In this document: positions 34,813 through 44,810 of the stretch, in pieces | How the letters are laid out: every line of letters begins with the position of its first letter | Numbering within the stretch: position 1 is the stretch's first letter | Virus record (IMG/VR): IMGVR_UViG_3300047276_000181 | Span: 1-64,000 of that record | Origin: a virus | DNA length: 64,000 nt | Strand: one strand, 5' to 3' | Notes under the pieces: generated by a model | Told to the model about the DNA's origin: nothing | Databases searched by the model: none | Seen by the model: only the letters and a program-made list of their open reading frames with translations | Made by a program: the position numbers and the translations under genes

Positions 34813-34839
34813 CAAAAAGAAAAGCCCCACGAGGGGGCT
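34813..34839 (-). terminator. terminator upstream of the lysis cluster
   Basis: Minus-strand stem AGCCCC/GGGGCT with a 5-base loop, then a T-rich run (TTTTCTTTTTG). It ends the unit containing the 34866 gene. Confidence 0.75.
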
Positions 34840-34865
34840 CAACTTGCTTCACGTAGTAGGCTGTG

Positions 34866-35144
34866 TTACTTCACAACCTTCAGTTCCGGGGTAGCCTCTT
34901 GCTCTTGAACGGTGAACTCACCAGTCTCAAGGTTGAGGGTTCCGTGTCCGTGCTCTTCGGCAAGTTCGTTCATCAGAGACTGAATCTCTTCACCGCTCTT
35001 GCGAAGTTCAGCTACGAGAGACTCTTGGCGTGCGGCGAGGTCTTTCTCGCTTACGTAGAGGGCTCCGAGCTCCATTTGAATTTGCTGCTGTTTGGCACGA
35101 ATCTCACGTGCACTGTTTAATTGGGCTTCAGAAATCTGTGCCAT
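34866..35144 (-). CDS. coiled-coil late protein
   Basis: 92 residues, almost wholly helical with long Gln/Glu/Leu heptads (LNSAREIRAKQQQIQMELGAL, SLMNELAEEHG), then a flexible Glu/Thr tail. No enzyme motif. It lies between fibre-side genes and the lysis cluster, so it could be a minor structural protein or a chaperone for assembly. Function unknown. Confidence 0.65.
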   Translation of the reverse strand: MAQISEAQLNSAREIRAKQQQIQMELGALYVSEKDLAARQESLVAELRKSGEEIQSLMNELAEEHGHGTLNLETGEFTVQEQEATPELKVVK

Positions 35145-35173
35145 AGTGAATTAAAATTTGAGTTAGTAATTGA

Positions 35174-35536
35174 TTAGCAGTCTACAGCGTCTTCGTAACC
35201 AGCTTGGGCCTTGAGGTGGTCGTAGGCTTGTACGAGGATGTCAGCAGCCTCAGCTTCAAGACTAGGCTCAAAGGTAAGGAAGGTGCGGTAGATAGGTTCA
35301 GCGTGAGCTTCACGAGTAGCTTCAGATGCGTAGGTAGCTACTTCAAAGCCACAGTGTACTTTCTTTACCCAAGACTCAGTAGGAGGAACCATAACGGGCT
35401 CTCCGTTCTCGTCTACTTCGGGTTCAGCATATACGTATGTCTTCTGGTCAGAAGACTCGTAGTTCATACGGGTAATCTTGTGGTAGGCATCGGTAAAGGT
35501 CATACCGAATTTTTCTACAGTTGCGGTTACAGCCAT
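35174..35536 (-). CDS. late protein, paralogue of the 35571 gene
   Basis: 120 residues. It shares with the neighbour upstream the start pattern VEKFGMTFTDAYHKITRMNY and the end pattern of a helix (ILVQAYDHLK) followed by a short acidic tail ending in AVDC (AVDA in the paralogue). The middle differs and here contains an acidic insert. The pair probably arose by tandem duplication; a fibre- or virion-associated role is likely from position. A TATATTTG box is about 20 bases upstream. Confidence 0.65.
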   Translation of the reverse strand: MAVTATVEKFGMTFTDAYHKITRMNYESSDQKTYVYAEPEVDENGEPVMVPPTESWVKKVHCGFEVATYASEATREAHAEPIYRTFLTFEPSLEAEAADILVQAYDHLKAQAGYEDAVDC

Positions 35537-35555
35537 TGTGTTCTAATTAGAGTTA

Positions 35556-35563
35556 CAAATATA
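35556..35563 (-). promoter_or_regulatory. late -7 box (TATATTTG)
   Basis: Minus-strand TATATTTG, 19 bases before the start at 35536. No -33 TTG at 19-21 bases. Confidence 0.55.
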
Positions 35564-35570
35564 CAAAACA

Positions 35571-35888
35571 TTAAGCGTCAACAGCACCATCAAACTTAGG
35601 AAGGGTCTTTAGGTAGTCATAGCAAGACTCAATAAGGCTATCTCCAGTGGGGAATACCTCGTGGTAAGTCTCAGAATGAAGAGTATCAGTAGACGTGACT
35701 GACGGATATGTTACTGCATCAAATTTAATCTTCAATGCTTTATTCATAACCTTTTGCGGCGGTACGTTAGGGTCTTCAGACATAACCCACTCCTCAACAA
35801 AAGAGTTTGAGTATTCTACGTTAAGAATCTTGGTGTACGCGTTTTCAAACGTAACACCGAATTTTTCAAAGTTGCTTATTAGTGCCAT
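35571..35888 (-). CDS. late protein, paralogue of the 35174 gene
   Basis: 105 residues, opening FEKFGVTFENAYTKILNVEYS and closing with a helix (LIESCYDYLKTL) and AVDA. It is the same architecture as the gene just downstream, without the acidic insert. The ATG is 4 bases from a TAAATTTG box, so its message may be leaderless. It directly follows the S74-type fibre gene. Confidence 0.65.
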   Translation of the reverse strand: MALISNFEKFGVTFENAYTKILNVEYSNSFVEEWVMSEDPNVPPQKVMNKALKIKFDAVTYPSVTSTDTLHSETYHEVFPTGDSLIESCYDYLKTLPKFDGAVDA

Positions 35889-35892
35889 AGTG

Positions 35893-35900
35893 CAAATTTA
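35893..35900 (-). promoter_or_regulatory. late -7 box (TAAATTTG) abutting a start codon
   Basis: Minus-strand TAAATTTGCACTATG: the box ends 4 bases before the ATG at 35888. No -33 TTG. Confidence 0.45.
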
Positions 35901-38900
35901 TTATTTATTTTCTAGTGCTTCAATACGTGCAGTTAACGAATCAATCATTTCTTGTTGCTCCTTTACCGCCTTCATAAGTAATCCTATGAGAGCCGCTGGT
36001 TTTACAGCATAGCCTTTTTCTTCGCTACCGCTAACACCCTCAGGAAGAACAGCAAGAACATCTTGAGCTATTACGCCAGCTTCACGAACCTCAGAACCTT
36101 TCTTCCAGTAAGTGTATCCACTGATAGACTTTACTTTGTCTACAGCGTTATCTATTTCAACAATTGCTGACTTAGACCTTCTGTCAGAGTAATCTGAGAA
36201 TCCAAATGTTAAGAAAGAACCTCTGTTTACAGTCTTCCATTCTCTTGGTTCACCTCCGATGCCCCAGTTGTCTCCCCAGGGGTCTACGTCAAAGAGAAGG
36301 TAAGACATATAGTCTCCAAAGATTACTCTTTGAGCAGACCAGATGGTAACCATCTCACGAACAGAGTATTTGTATCTAACATCAAATACGCCATCGCCAC
36401 CGTTGTGGTGAATTCGGTAATCGTTTACGCTAACTCCTTTAATGTACAGGTTGTTTCCTGTGGTGTATACTTTACCGTTGTTTACATCGGTAGCAGTCAT
36501 TGCCATTGATGCAGAGTAAGCCAAGTTTGCGGTATTTGCAAAACCAGCGTACGTGTCTGCGTGACCAGTGTCTCCATTGTAACCGTAGAGTCTCCAGTAA
36601 GAGCCAGTCCAGTAAGTCTGTACAGAATAGTCAGAATTGTCATCTCTTCTGTACAAACGAGTTACGCCTCTTGTGTTTCTTGAGTCACTGTTTAACGAAG
36701 AATTGTTTGCTGTGGTTACCTGAGCAGCGTTAGACACATTACCCAATCCAACCTGAGATGGAGAGTGAGTGTGTGATGATGCTGCATAGTCTCCAGATGG
36801 CTGCTTTGAGTTAAGTTGCTCTTGAAGTCCTTCAATGTTGTCTATTGCGTGGAAGTGAACTTCAGAAGCATAAGCTCCAGCAGGTTGTGCCCAAGAACTA
36901 AAGTTGCTTGAGTCAAGAACTGTTCTCCATCCTGTCCAAGTTCCGTTGTTTCTACCTCTGACTGCTATTTGACCAGAACGATAGTCTCCAGCTATTTGAT
37001 GCTGCCAAGAAGTGCTGTATCTCTGTGAATAAAGAGCGCCATCTGTTGCGTTTCCAGAAAAGTTTGATACACCAGCCGTGTAGTATGTAATACCATTGCT
37101 ATCAATAGTGTCAGCGTTAGTTCCAGCATTACTACCAGTATTTCTAAATCCTACACCGTCAATATTATCGGCAGTTCCAGCACTTGCAGCATAGTTTACA
37201 GACTGGCTTCCAATATTTCCAGTTGTTATTAAACCAAGTACCGAAATAAAGTTTGCAGGAGTATAGTATCTAATGTATCCATCTTGAGATGCATATATTC
37301 TAGATATTCCAGTAGTACCATTATCTCCAGATGTAGTGTTTATCCACCCAGCCTGAATGTATCCGTTACCATCAGTACGTACAACTTTGTTAGCTTCGTT
37401 ATTTCTACCTCCGTGAACAGCAAGTCCGCCAACAGTATTAGAGTTGCCTCCATTTGCAGGTGCCGAGCCAGCAGTAGCCGCATAGCTTACAGATTGGGAA
37501 CCAATGTTCTGGCTACTAATTGCGTACGCCCAGGACTGGAATGTTCCACTACCCTGATAACTCCTAAACCATAGATTGTTATCGTAATAGCTCATAGCAA
37601 TTTGGAAACCGTGGTAGTTGCCTTGGTTGCTATGTCTTACGTTGATTGAGTTATACCAAGTCTGAGATGGCCAGTTAGAACCACCACCATCATTTTCATA
37701 AAAACCGCTATCTCTCCAATCATTAGCATTAGAATGACTGCTTATCTTACTTGCTCCGCCACCATATACAATTCTAGAAGAGTCTATTCCGTCAATAAGC
37801 TCAGAGTCGGCAGCCTTACCAGATGTGGTTAGGTATGAACCTGCGGCCTGCTTACCGTCTAGCGCTGCTTGCAATCCAGTTACGTTGGCAATGGTATGGG
37901 TGTGGCTAGCTGCAGCGTAAGAGCCTGCAGCTTGTTTGCCGTCAAGTGCTGATTGGAGACCTGTTACGTTGGCAATAGTGTGTGTGTGCGAAGCAGCAGC
38001 ATAGCTTCCCGCTCTCTGGAAGTAATCGTGTAACCAGCCATATGTATTAGTCCACAAGTTTCCTGAAGTGTCCATTAACATTCTTCTGTTGCTAGCAGAG
38101 CTGCCACCGTATGTCCACACAAAAGGGTATGCACCTATTCCGCTATATGCTTCTGAAGCTCCGTCTGTTCTCCAGGTAATCTGGTAAGTATTACCGTAAA
38201 ACTTAACAGGATTATTATCGGCAGTTGCTCTAAACCAATCGTCAGCTGTATAATCAGCACCTAAATTAGTAGCTGTAGTAGCAGTTGCTGCATTACCGCT
38301 AATATTTGTTACACTCTTAAGGTATCCAGCACTAGCGTGATTTCCCCATCCATAAGCGGTATCCCAGTTTACATCTTTCCTTGTATCACCGATGTAAAAT
38401 GCGCCTGCGCTCAAATCTCCATCTCTAGCAGCTCCTGATTCATATTTTCTTACTCTAATGCCACGATATCTTCCGTTAGCAACATTTGAATCTTGCTGAC
38501 CAAAAAATGCCCAAGTTCCATTATCAGAACCATCGGTGCCAAGGCTTAATCTAAATGATTGAGTCCAATCGTGACCATTGCCCCAAATAAATTGACCACT
38601 TGAACGTATATACCAAGTTGTGCTTGAGCCATAATCAGCAATTACACGATATGCACCGTTTGTGTAATCATTTAGATGTGATGCTGTAATCCAGCTTCCG
38701 TAGTTACCTAGGTCATTTGTAAATGAAGATAGCGCCGTTGGTCTTCCAGTTATTGTTGTCCAAGCGTGCGTATGCGATGCGGCAGCATAGCTTCCCGCAG
38801 CCTGCTTACCAGCAAGTAGCGTGTTTATCTCGGTTTCAGTGTAGTACCTGTCATCGTGCGTGTGAGCAGACGGGGTAAACGTAGACGGCTTGCTAGTAAT

Positions 38901-39056
38901 AGAATCCCAAGATGCAGCTCCACCAAAGGTGCTTACCTCGTTACCAGCCGCATCAGTTTCCACAAGACGACCGTCCGTAGCAATCTTATACTTAGACTCG
39001 TAAGTTCCGTCTTCTTTTTGAAACTGCCAGATACCTCTGCTAATACGAAATGCCAT
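35901..39056 (-). CDS. tail fibre/spike with S74-type intramolecular chaperone
   Basis: 1051 residues. The N-terminus is a short adhesin-like head (GIWQFQKEDGTYESKYKIATDG). It is followed by many tandem modules with ASHTHTIANVTGLQSALDGK and GNHASAGY-type repeats typical of trimeric fibres. The last 95 residues carry SDYSDRRSKSAIVEI, YTYWKKG and AGVIAQDV, and end in a coiled coil: the peptidase S74 chaperone that trimerises the shaft and then cleaves itself off. It would bind the host surface. Repeat-rich fibre genes recombine readily, and parts match the next gene. Confidence 0.85.
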   Translation of the reverse strand: MAFRISRGIWQFQKEDGTYESKYKIATDGRLVETDAAGNEVSTFGGAASWDSITSKPSTFTPSAHTHDDRYYTETEINTLLAGKQAAGSYAAASHTHAWTTITGRPTALSSFTNDLGNYGSWITASHLNDYTNGAYRVIADYGSSTTWYIRSSGQFIWGNGHDWTQSFRLSLGTDGSDNGTWAFFGQQDSNVANGRYRGIRVRKYESGAARDGDLSAGAFYIGDTRKDVNWDTAYGWGNHASAGYLKSVTNISGNAATATTATNLGADYTADDWFRATADNNPVKFYGNTYQITWRTDGASEAYSGIGAYPFVWTYGGSSASNRRMLMDTSGNLWTNTYGWLHDYFQRAGSYAAASHTHTIANVTGLQSALDGKQAAGSYAAASHTHTIANVTGLQAALDGKQAAGSYLTTSGKAADSELIDGIDSSRIVYGGGASKISSHSNANDWRDSGFYENDGGGSNWPSQTWYNSINVRHSNQGNYHGFQIAMSYYDNNLWFRSYQGSGTFQSWAYAISSQNIGSQSVSYAATAGSAPANGGNSNTVGGLAVHGGRNNEANKVVRTDGNGYIQAGWINTTSGDNGTTGISRIYASQDGYIRYYTPANFISVLGLITTGNIGSQSVNYAASAGTADNIDGVGFRNTGSNAGTNADTIDSNGITYYTAGVSNFSGNATDGALYSQRYSTSWQHQIAGDYRSGQIAVRGRNNGTWTGWRTVLDSSNFSSWAQPAGAYASEVHFHAIDNIEGLQEQLNSKQPSGDYAASSHTHSPSQVGLGNVSNAAQVTTANNSSLNSDSRNTRGVTRLYRRDDNSDYSVQTYWTGSYWRLYGYNGDTGHADTYAGFANTANLAYSASMAMTATDVNNGKVYTTGNNLYIKGVSVNDYRIHHNGGDGVFDVRYKYSVREMVTIWSAQRVIFGDYMSYLLFDVDPWGDNWGIGGEPREWKTVNRGSFLTFGFSDYSDRRSKSAIVEIDNAVDKVKSISGYTYWKKGSEVREAGVIAQDVLAVLPEGVSGSEEKGYAVKPAALIGLLMKAVKEQQEMIDSLTARIEALENK

Positions 39057-39066
39057 ATCTTAATGA

Positions 39067-42000
39067 TTAAATGTTTACCCAAGTTTTTACTATGAAGCTG
39101 TCTCCAGAGCCACTCTCTAGAGCCTTACCAATTACGCAGTCAAACAACTGATGTTCAACCACGTAGCTTCTGTCTACGCCTACTGCGTGTCCAATGGTTT
39201 CTGATGTTACAAGATATTGACCTTCAGTAACATCGCCAGTGCAGAGAACAGGTTCAGCACCCTGTACAAGCGGAGAGCTGTTTCCTTTTACTGCAACACC
39301 CATTCTCATATGGTCAGCAAATTTACTGCACGGAACCATCTTACCATTTTGCCAAGACATAACGGTTCCAGTCTCCTGCTCTGATATTTCTTTATCAGCA
39401 AGGTTGCTTTCGTGTAGACCAGCAGAATCTAAAGTCTGACAGTATATAATATCCCAACGGTTTGATTCAGCACCAAGACTTTGGAGTCTATCTGTATTTG
39501 GTAAAACGTTTCCTCCGTTAAACCAAGCATTACCATTAGAGGCATCAAGCTCAAAGCGAGTAATACCAGTAGAGCCAACGAACTGCCATCCCTGACCAGC
39601 TGCGGCAGCTGCAATAAACTGAAGCGTATTTGAAGTAAGGTTGTTACTAGATTCAGTTACGATGTTTCTACCAATTCTCCAGTTGGTGTCTGCTAGACCA
39701 CTAAATAGTAAGCTGATGCCAGTGTTTAGAGAAGTGTTTCCAGTAAGTGCGCCACCAGTAAGAGCAAGAGCTCCGATTTCAGCAATGCTCCAAGAGACGT
39801 TAGCTGAACCGTTTACAGACTTGCCAGTATTACCAATCGTAAGAGTGCGAGCCGTACCCCAGTTTGCTGTAGTGATGTTAGCAGAACCATTAAAAGAAGT
39901 TCCGTTGATAGTTCTAGCTGTTTGCAGTGTGGTAGCCGTACCAGCATTACCCGTAGTAGTTGTAGCCGTAGTTGCGGTCGTAGCTGAGCCAGCACTAGTT
40001 GCGTATGATACAGACTGAGCTCCAATGTTGTCTGAGTCTATTACTGTTTTCCATCCAGTCCATCCAGCATTATTGTAAACTCCAAGTCTATAGCGCATTG
40101 AAGAGCCACCATATGTTGGGCTGTACGGGAAATAGAGTTCAGCAGTTCCTCCGTCGTTTAAACCACTATATGTTGCAATTCTTACAACTGAACCGTATTC
40201 AGGATATCCTTGAGATGCACTAACAAATGATGTTTGGATTCCTCTAGAGAAACTTCTACCATTTGTTGATGCCGTAAATATATAATCATCAAGCGCCGAC
40301 AATAAAGGAGAACTTCCAGCTGTGGTTGCAGATGTTGCCGTAGTAGCTGAAGTTGCGCTTGTAGCCGTAGCTGCGTTACCACTAACGCTAATAGGCCAAG
40401 TACCCGTAGGAGTTCCGCCAAGAGTTATGTTTCCAGACGTAGTTACTGTTCCAGAAAGAGTAAGTCCACCATAGCCTCCAGTTCCAGCAACAGATGTTAC
40501 CGTACCAGTGTTGCTAGTGAATCCACTAGGGTTAGTTGCTGCGTATGCCCCAATCTCTGCGAGAGACCAGCTAACGTTGGCACTACCATTAAAAGTCTTT
40601 CCAGTGTTGCCAATGGTCAAAGTTCTGGCCGTGGCAAGCGTAGTAGCTGTAGTGGCATTTCCCGAAAGAGCTCCGCTAAACGTAGGCGCAGTTACAGTGC
40701 CTGGGAATGAAGTGTTTCCAGAGCCATCAAGAAGCGTAGCCGTTCTAAGGAGGGTTGAGAATACGCCAGTGTATTGGCGGACGTGAATAGGCTCAGTACC
40801 ATCGTCAGCCGTAGCTATCTCAAGGTATCCAGCGTTAGATGCTGTAGCACCAACCAAGATTCTAGCTTGGTCGTTGTCACCCATATTACCACGTACAAGC
40901 TCAGCAGACGTAGTTCCAGTTACTGTTCTTACAACTCCAGCAGATGTTCCCGTAATGTTAGACGAAGACGTGATGTATCCGCTAGGGTTGCTTGCTAGGT
41001 AGTAAGATGATGCGGCAAGACCTCCAAGCTTGTTAGAGTCTACGGCAGTATCAGATACACCTAAATACAAGCCAGCGTGGTCACCCCAGCCGTATGCCGT
41101 ATCCCAGTTAGACTTATTGTATCCTGATGCGGTTAGTGTTCCAGTAATAGTAAGGTTGCTTGAACTATCAAGCGTCATAGCTACAGTTCCGCCAGTTCCT
41201 GCATTGTTTTGAGAATCACTATGTACTCCACCCCTAAACCAAGAAAATCTACCGTCACTCCTAAAGTATGTAGTGCTTGACTGAACACCAATACCATAAC
41301 CTGTAGCCCATAGATTTATCATCTGACGAGTAGATGAACCAAAGCTCAAGTTACCAGTCATAGTATCTCCAGTCTTAGAGACCTTACCGCCAATAGTTGT
41401 AGATATTGTGCTTGCAAAGTTGGGGTCGTCACCAAGTGCAGCAGCAAGTTCATTGAGCGTGTCTAGCGTAGCAGGAGCAGAGTCTATAAGATTAGATACT
41501 GCGGTCTGTACAAACGCAGTAGTTGCGATTTGCGTGGTATTCGTACCTGCGGTGGCAGTGGGAGCGGTAGGAACCCCAGTAAGTGCAGGAGATGCAAGCG
41601 GAGCGTACCCAGCAGAGGCGTGGTTGCCCCAGCCGTAGGCAGTGTTCCAGTTAGCTGAGTTATTTGCAAAATCCTGAGATGTCCAAACGGTAGCCCAAGC
41701 GCTCCAAGCTGAGCCATTATCATTCATACCTCTGACCCTAAGTCCTCCAGCGGTATTTAGTCTTTCGTGGGCTAGTTGAAATCCAAAAGTGGCTCCATCT
41801 TTATTGCTTCCAACGACAAGCATTGTTCCGTAAGGAAACCCAGGTGAGTTTGTTGAGCCAGTATTGGTATTGTATAAATTATAAAATCCGCTTCTTGATA
41901 TATTATCAAAATTCTGAGCTCCATTTAAAAGTATTGCGTCACTCTTAAAGCCAGCATCAAATAGTATTTCGCCAGTAGCTGTATCTGCAGCATCGCTACG

Positions 42001-43239
42001 TAAAAATGATGAGCTATCAAGACCATCTAATAAGTTTGAATCCGCAGCCTTCGCTGTTGCTCCAAGTGCGCCAATTTCAGCCAAAGACCAGCTTACGTTA
42101 GCAGAGCCATTGAAGGTTTTACCAGTAGCTCCAATAGTAAGCGTTCTAGCGGTCTGTAAAACAGTTGCGCTACCTGCGTTGCCAGTAATAGTTGATATAG
42201 TCCAGCTTCTGTTCGCACTGAGGTCAAATGCCGTTCCGTTTATGGTCAACGTTCTTGCGTTGGTTACAGGAGTATATCCCAACGCCGTGGTCACCATAGA
42301 CGAGTTGATGCTCGTTAAATAGTTAGGAGTCCAGTTCTCCCATCTGTTGCTATTATATCGAAGGAGTTGTCCTGTAGTCGCAGATGACTGATAAACATCG
42401 TGGAGCTCACCCAAGTGATAACCAGGGTTAACACGAACTGCGAGAGTTCCATTAACTGCACTTGATACAACAAATGCAATAGGTATGTTTAGATTAGGAG
42501 CTGCAGGTTGCGTTTCCGTTAGACCTCCAGGTGCCGCTGGGTCACAGTACAAAACAGCTCCATCGGAGAATGAAGTTGTATTCAGGCCTCTTACCTTACC
42601 GAAAGAAGTTACGTGGCCAAAGCTTCCGTTTGTGATAGCTGTAGTAGCAATACCTAAAATGTATCTCTCTTCTACGGAGCCATCGGCAATCATAGGTGCA
42701 ACTAGGATATGCCCAGAGTTTCCATCTGTACCAACAGCCATAACAACCGTTCCGTTGGTAATGGTAGAACCAGTAGAGTTCTTTACGTACCAGTGTTGCT
42801 CTTGACCAAGCTGAAGTGATGCTCCGCTTGCCAGCTGAAGGTTTGCCGTATCTTCGGCGGTGTTCCAAGAGAACATACCAGTAACAGGCGTAGGCGTAGC
42901 GGCAGTATCAAGAGTAACGTAATCTGACTTAACGCCACCAACGTCAATAGTGTTAGTGGTTACGTTGCCTCTCGTAGTAACGGTGGCTAACGTGTCTGTC
43001 TCAACAGTTGATACGGTCCAGCTTCTGTTAGCACTCAGGTCGTACGTGGTGCCGTTAATCGTGAGCGTTCTCGTCGTGGGCACCGGAGTGTATCCCAATG
43101 CGGTCGTAATCATAGACGAGTTGATGCTCGATAGGTAGTCGGTTCCTGCTACAGCTGCTACGATTACACCATTTGCGTCGGTCTTCAAAATAGAAGACGT
43201 AACGAGGAGGTCTACGCTACTTAAATACTTGATTGCCAT
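39067..43239 (-). CDS. large tail fibre protein with tandem repeats
   Basis: 1390 residues. At least four copies of a module like RTLTIGNTGKTFNGSANVSW and several GYTP / ANRSWT modules occur along the chain, interspersed with Ala/Thr/Gly-rich linkers (SATTATTATTTTGNAGTAT). The C-terminus has no S74 chaperone but ends in a compact domain (MGVAVKGNSSPLVQGAEPV ... FIVKTWVNI). It shares NWNTAYGWGNHASAGY with the downstream fibre, suggesting exchange between them. Its promoter-like TATTTTTG box is preceded by a terminator. Confidence 0.8.
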   Translation of the reverse strand: MAIKYLSSVDLLVTSSILKTDANGVIVAAVAGTDYLSSINSSMITTALGYTPVPTTRTLTINGTTYDLSANRSWTVSTVETDTLATVTTRGNVTTNTIDVGGVKSDYVTLDTAATPTPVTGMFSWNTAEDTANLQLASGASLQLGQEQHWYVKNSTGSTITNGTVVMAVGTDGNSGHILVAPMIADGSVEERYILGIATTAITNGSFGHVTSFGKVRGLNTTSFSDGAVLYCDPAAPGGLTETQPAAPNLNIPIAFVVSSAVNGTLAVRVNPGYHLGELHDVYQSSATTGQLLRYNSNRWENWTPNYLTSINSSMVTTALGYTPVTNARTLTINGTAFDLSANRSWTISTITGNAGSATVLQTARTLTIGATGKTFNGSANVSWSLAEIGALGATAKAADSNLLDGLDSSSFLRSDAADTATGEILFDAGFKSDAILLNGAQNFDNISRSGFYNLYNTNTGSTNSPGFPYGTMLVVGSNKDGATFGFQLAHERLNTAGGLRVRGMNDNGSAWSAWATVWTSQDFANNSANWNTAYGWGNHASAGYAPLASPALTGVPTAPTATAGTNTTQIATTAFVQTAVSNLIDSAPATLDTLNELAAALGDDPNFASTISTTIGGKVSKTGDTMTGNLSFGSSTRQMINLWATGYGIGVQSSTTYFRSDGRFSWFRGGVHSDSQNNAGTGGTVAMTLDSSSNLTITGTLTASGYNKSNWDTAYGWGDHAGLYLGVSDTAVDSNKLGGLAASSYYLASNPSGYITSSSNITGTSAGVVRTVTGTTSAELVRGNMGDNDQARILVGATASNAGYLEIATADDGTEPIHVRQYTGVFSTLLRTATLLDGSGNTSFPGTVTAPTFSGALSGNATTATTLATARTLTIGNTGKTFNGSANVSWSLAEIGAYAATNPSGFTSNTGTVTSVAGTGGYGGLTLSGTVTTSGNITLGGTPTGTWPISVSGNAATATSATSATTATSATTAGSSPLLSALDDYIFTASTNGRSFSRGIQTSFVSASQGYPEYGSVVRIATYSGLNDGGTAELYFPYSPTYGGSSMRYRLGVYNNAGWTGWKTVIDSDNIGAQSVSYATSAGSATTATTATTTTGNAGTATTLQTARTINGTSFNGSANITTANWGTARTLTIGNTGKSVNGSANVSWSIAEIGALALTGGALTGNTSLNTGISLLFSGLADTNWRIGRNIVTESSNNLTSNTLQFIAAAAAGQGWQFVGSTGITRFELDASNGNAWFNGGNVLPNTDRLQSLGAESNRWDIIYCQTLDSAGLHESNLADKEISEQETGTVMSWQNGKMVPCSKFADHMRMGVAVKGNSSPLVQGAEPVLCTGDVTEGQYLVTSETIGHAVGVDRSYVVEHQLFDCVIGKALESGSGDSFIVKTWVNI

Positions 43240-43255
43240 TCTGCGCTATTTTACA

Positions 43256-43263
43256 CAAAAATA
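43256..43263 (-). promoter_or_regulatory. late -7 box (TATTTTTG)
   Basis: Minus-strand TATTTTTG, 16 bases before the fibre start at 43239, directly after a terminator. No -33 TTG. Confidence 0.55.
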
Positions 43264-43300
43264 CAAAAAGAAAAAGGGTCAGCCGTTAAGCCAACCCTTT
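43264..43300 (-). terminator. terminator after the 43320 fibre gene
   Basis: Minus-strand stem AAAGGGT/ACCCTTT with a structured loop, followed by a T-rich run (TTTTCTTTTTG). Confidence 0.7.
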
Positions 43301-43319
43301 CGTCATTAGACATTAACAC

Positions 43320-44804
43320 TTAAAGTATTTTCTGAATCACAACACGGTATGCGTTGAGCGTAGGAGCTACAGCAAACGTAAGTGTTACCACGTTGGTGCT
43401 GGTTCTTACAGTGTCAACAAATACGGTTTCGTAAGTTGCGTTATCGTATACCTGAACCACAACGTCTCTTGTTCCGAGGTTGTGAGTCACTGCGTAGACA
43501 GTGTTGGTGGCGTCACCCACACTAGCTGCGAAGCCAGTTGTAGCAAGAGATGCGTCAATTGCGGCCTTAACACCGGCGGGGTGAACCGCAAGAGTCGTAG
43601 ATGTGCCAGTTACCGTCTCAGCGCTCGTAGCGAGCTCAACGATACCCTTGTTAGACTCCGTAGCGTCCTCACCGCTGATGGTGATATTAGAGCCAACACC
43701 AGAGGTATTGATGCCCTCTCCTGCCAAGATTGACAGCCCTCCAGATGCAGGACTAGCAGAGCCAGTCTCGGTAGCGACAACCAAGAGGTCGATTAGGTCA
43801 GACGCTACTTGCTTCTTAACTACACCTCCATCACTGAAAAGTACAGTGGAGCTGTCAGAGATAGCAAGGTCAGCAATGCTACCGATATGGAATGCTTGGT
43901 CTACAGTAGAGAAGTAGTCGCTAGCCTCGTTCCATATGAACGATACGTTGGCGGAAGTACCACGCTCAACCTCAAAGCCTGCGTTCTGCGAAGGAGTTCC
44001 AGTCTCGTCACGGTTCAACAAGATGATGTTGTCACCAATCTCAACCGTGTTAGAGTTTACATAGGTAATAGTTCCAGTTACGGTGAGGTTACCACCGATG
44101 GTTACCGTAGTACCATCATCAGTGATGGTCGTATTCTTGAGCTGCGTACCGTCCCACTTGAGCACCGTGTCAGCAACAAGAGCAGCGTAGTTGGCGAGCT
44201 CAATTGCGTTAGCTCCAACAGTAATACCACTGTTAGCGGTAGCTGCGACATTAAGAGTCGTGTTTCCGCCGAGCTGAGGAGAGCCACCGCCAGTCAAACC
44301 ATCTCCAGCTATAATCTGAATGCTGTTGTTGGTGAGTGAGGAATTAGGGATTGCGTTAAGGTCAAGCGTGGTTCCGTTGATGCGTACACCCGTAGCAGAG
44401 TCTACAGTCAACCAAGCCGAAGAGCTAGCCGAATCGTCCCAGAAGAAGATGCGGTCTGCATTCGGGTCAGTCAAGCTTTCAAGACCGAGGTGGTCAAGCT
44501 CAATGCTGTCTGCGTTTACTTGGATACCAGTTCCAGCTCCAACGTTAAGGGTTACAGCGCCAGAAGAACCGCCACCGGTTAGACCGGCACCAGCGATTAC
44601 AGACTGGATGTCTCCGGACATATCAACCCACGCACTTCCGTTGTAGAAATACATCGTAGATGATGCCGTGTCGTAGTAGATTTGACCTGCTACGGGCGAT
44701 GCCGGGGCAACAGCAAGGTTCTGAATCCGCGCGTTGCTAAGTTGCTTCTGCTGGAGGTCAATTCCAGCGGTTGCTAAAATCTGAGATAGATATTTTACAG
44801 CCAT
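43320..44804 (-). CDS. fibre/baseplate protein
   Basis: 494 residues, beta-rich with the fibre-like modules NNSIQIIAGDGLTGGGSPQLGGNTTLNV and GAGLTGGGSSGAVTLNVGAGTG. The C-terminal 85 residues (TVYAVTHNLGTRDVVVQVYD ... YRVVIQKIL) form a small beta domain that is also present as the body of the next gene upstream. It is probably a fibre attachment or shaft protein. Confidence 0.75.
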   Translation of the reverse strand: MAVKYLSQILATAGIDLQQKQLSNARIQNLAVAPASPVAGQIYYDTASSTMYFYNGSAWVDMSGDIQSVIAGAGLTGGGSSGAVTLNVGAGTGIQVNADSIELDHLGLESLTDPNADRIFFWDDSASSSAWLTVDSATGVRINGTTLDLNAIPNSSLTNNSIQIIAGDGLTGGGSPQLGGNTTLNVAATANSGITVGANAIELANYAALVADTVLKWDGTQLKNTTITDDGTTVTIGGNLTVTGTITYVNSNTVEIGDNIILLNRDETGTPSQNAGFEVERGTSANVSFIWNEASDYFSTVDQAFHIGSIADLAISDSSTVLFSDGGVVKKQVASDLIDLLVVATETGSASPASGGLSILAGEGINTSGVGSNITISGEDATESNKGIVELATSAETVTGTSTTLAVHPAGVKAAIDASLATTGFAASVGDATNTVYAVTHNLGTRDVVVQVYDNATYETVFVDTVRTSTNVVTLTFAVAPTLNAYRVVIQKIL

Positions 44805-44810
44805 TGTTTC

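Noticed and set aside
35901-43239. Repeats in the fibre genes as a diversity-generating retroelement or CRISPR array
   Set aside because: They are in-frame protein modules; there is no reverse transcriptase, no variable/template repeat pair, and no regular spacer pattern.
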